DNA of 55,966 nucleotides from Falciphora oryzae. Taxonomy: Eukaryota > Ascomycota > Sordariomycetes > Magnaporthales > Magnaporthaceae. This document shows positions 55,111-55,966 of this stretch, one piece after another; positions within the stretch are counted from its first letter, which is position 1; each line of letters opens with the position of its first letter. The DNA is taken from positions 1,553 to 57,518 of the forward strand of contig JNVV01000036.1 of assembly GCA_000733355.1 (NCBI GenBank), written 5' to 3'. The notes under the pieces are model-generated. The model searched no databases. It was not told where the DNA came from and worked only from the letters and a program-made list of their open reading frames with translations. Made by a program: the position numbers and the translations under genes.

Positions 55111-55701
55111 CTAATCCCAATACCCCTTCCAGACGATCTCGCTGACCGTCGCCCGCCGCGCGTGCTGGCGGCAGGTCGTCGTCGGGTGGCCGGAGCGGGC
55201 GTGGCGCTCCGGAGTGCTTGCTGCTGCAGGCGGCGCGGGCCCGGGGCCAGTAGCGGTTGTTGATGACGTCGGGGTGGTCGCGACGCGGCGCAGGGGTCGC
55301 AGTGGGTTGCGGTCGAGCGGGTCGGGCTTGGGCGGTGGCAGCGTGGTCTGGATCTGCGGCTCTTCGCGCTCGGGGATCCTGCATTGCTGGTGGTCGCTGA
55401 AGTCGGCGGCGGTGGAGGCGGCGCGGCGGCGGCGACGGAGGGGTGCTGTCGCTGGAGCTGGACTTTTTTCGGCGGGCGGCGGGTACGACGCCAGCTCGAT
55501 GGGCGACCCCACCTGGAACTGCTGCTGCTGGTGGCCGTCGTCATGCCAGCCGAGGCTGCTAGCGCTGGCCCACCGCTTGAGCACGGTTCTTAGTAATCGT
55601 CCTGGCTGCTGGGTCCGCTGCTGCTGCTGCTGCTGCGCGCTGGCGTGACTATCTCCGGCGCCGCTCGCCACTGCGGTCTTTGCGGTGGTACTATAAAGCA
55701 T
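55111..55701 (-). CDS. Hypothetical protein (196 aa)
   Basis: A single open frame. From the ATG at 55701 it reads MLYSTTAKTAVASG, a Gln run, RTVLKRWASASSLGWHDDG, and a long Pro/Arg/Thr-rich part ending TVSEIVWKGYWD. The C-terminal stretch looks conserved and the rest disordered. The frame is open further upstream to 55848, so the start is uncertain and an upstream exon outside the window is possible. No family is recognised. Confidence 0.45.
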   Translation of the reverse strand: MLYSTTAKTAVASGAGDSHASAQQQQQQRTQQPGRLLRTVLKRWASASSLGWHDDGHQQQQFQVGSPIELASYPPPAEKSPAPATAPLRRRRRAASTAADFSDHQQCRIPEREEPQIQTTLPPPKPDPLDRNPLRPLRRVATTPTSSTTATGPGPAPPAAASTPERHARSGHPTTTCRQHARRATVSEIVWKGYWD

Positions 55702-55966
55702 CAGGGGCGGGCAATTGATCACATTTTTTGTCTTGTCAAAGACTCGCAGAAGACGAGGTGAACGGCGAACGAGAAGAGTCGCATATAAGTAACAGATATT
55801 TTCTCCCTTGTTGCATCTTTCTCCTCTTTTTTTTTTTTTGGTCTCCATCCTCGACGGAGCATCTCCATTACATTATCCATTACCTTGTCCGTCCAATTTT
55901 CCTTTCCTCGTCTTCGGAACGCGCCTTCCGTGCATAGCGCCTCTACCAATTGGTGCGAAACTTTGG
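55702..55966. other. Right end of the window
   Basis: Probably the promoter or an upstream exon region of the last minus-strand gene. Nothing is recognised. Confidence 0.4.

Noticed and set aside
1..55966. Search for a biosynthetic cluster, transposon, virus-derived segment, CRISPR array or bacterial-type defence system
   Set aside because: No polyketide or peptide synthase, transposase, reverse transcriptase, terminal repeats, viral gene or spaced repeat array was seen. The genes are ordinary fungal families in mixed orientation.

Overview
The window is nuclear DNA from a filamentous ascomycete, most likely a sordariomycete. The genes carry short introns (about 47-330 bp) with GT..AG ends and CTAAC/CTGAC-like branch points. 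Coding DNA is GC-rich, and the families found (Ayg1-like hydrolase, GH43, DUF3176-like, Zn2Cys6-type regulatory domain, PMT1 with a long tail) are typical of Pezizomycotina. There are two assembly gaps (16412-16516 and 38091-38203) and many long A/T homopolymers and microsatellites. I see no rRNA, convincing tRNA, CRISPR array, transposon, virus-like segment or biosynthetic cluster.

Left part (1-13 kb): a possible 66-residue two-exon gene; an Ayg1/FrsA-type alpha/beta hydrolase converging on a GH43 glycosidase; a seven-exon secreted/membrane protein with a cysteine-rich ectodomain, one membrane helix and a glutamine-rich cytoplasmic tail; and a four-exon gene that resembles only the regulatory half of a Zn(II)2Cys6 transcription factor. 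Middle (13-31 kb): a 6.5-kb stretch without a recognisable gene, the Rab-exchange factor Sec2, another gene-poor stretch, an acidic protein, a DUF3176-like membrane protein that lacks the family core, and the sorting nexin SNX3/Grd19.

Right part (32-56 kb) is dense in housekeeping genes: the mitochondrial pyrimidine nucleotide carrier Rim2, a cysteine-rich ORF with no visible ATG, an RRM protein with a Q/N-rich N-terminus, a repeat protein, LSM7, protein O-mannosyltransferase PMT1, ARPC4, the proteasomal deubiquitinase UBP6, a small membrane protein with a coiled coil, and one more hypothetical gene. I rebuilt exon structures by hand from splice sites, reading phase and family resemblance. 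Total lengths are multiples of three for every model except the cysteine-rich ORF, whose 5' end is open.

The genes do not form one pathway. Sec2, SNX3, PMT1 and ARPC4 all serve secretion, membrane traffic or polarised growth, but there is no sign they are co-regulated. The most notable observations are the ATG-only first exon and 9-nt last coding exon of ARPC4, the loss of the DUF3176 core, the transcription-factor effector domain without a DNA-binding domain, the small cysteine-rich ORF without an initiator ATG, and a 96-bp intron that hides an in-frame stop in a serine/arginine/glutamine repeat gene. I found no strong case for a wholly new multi-gene system.
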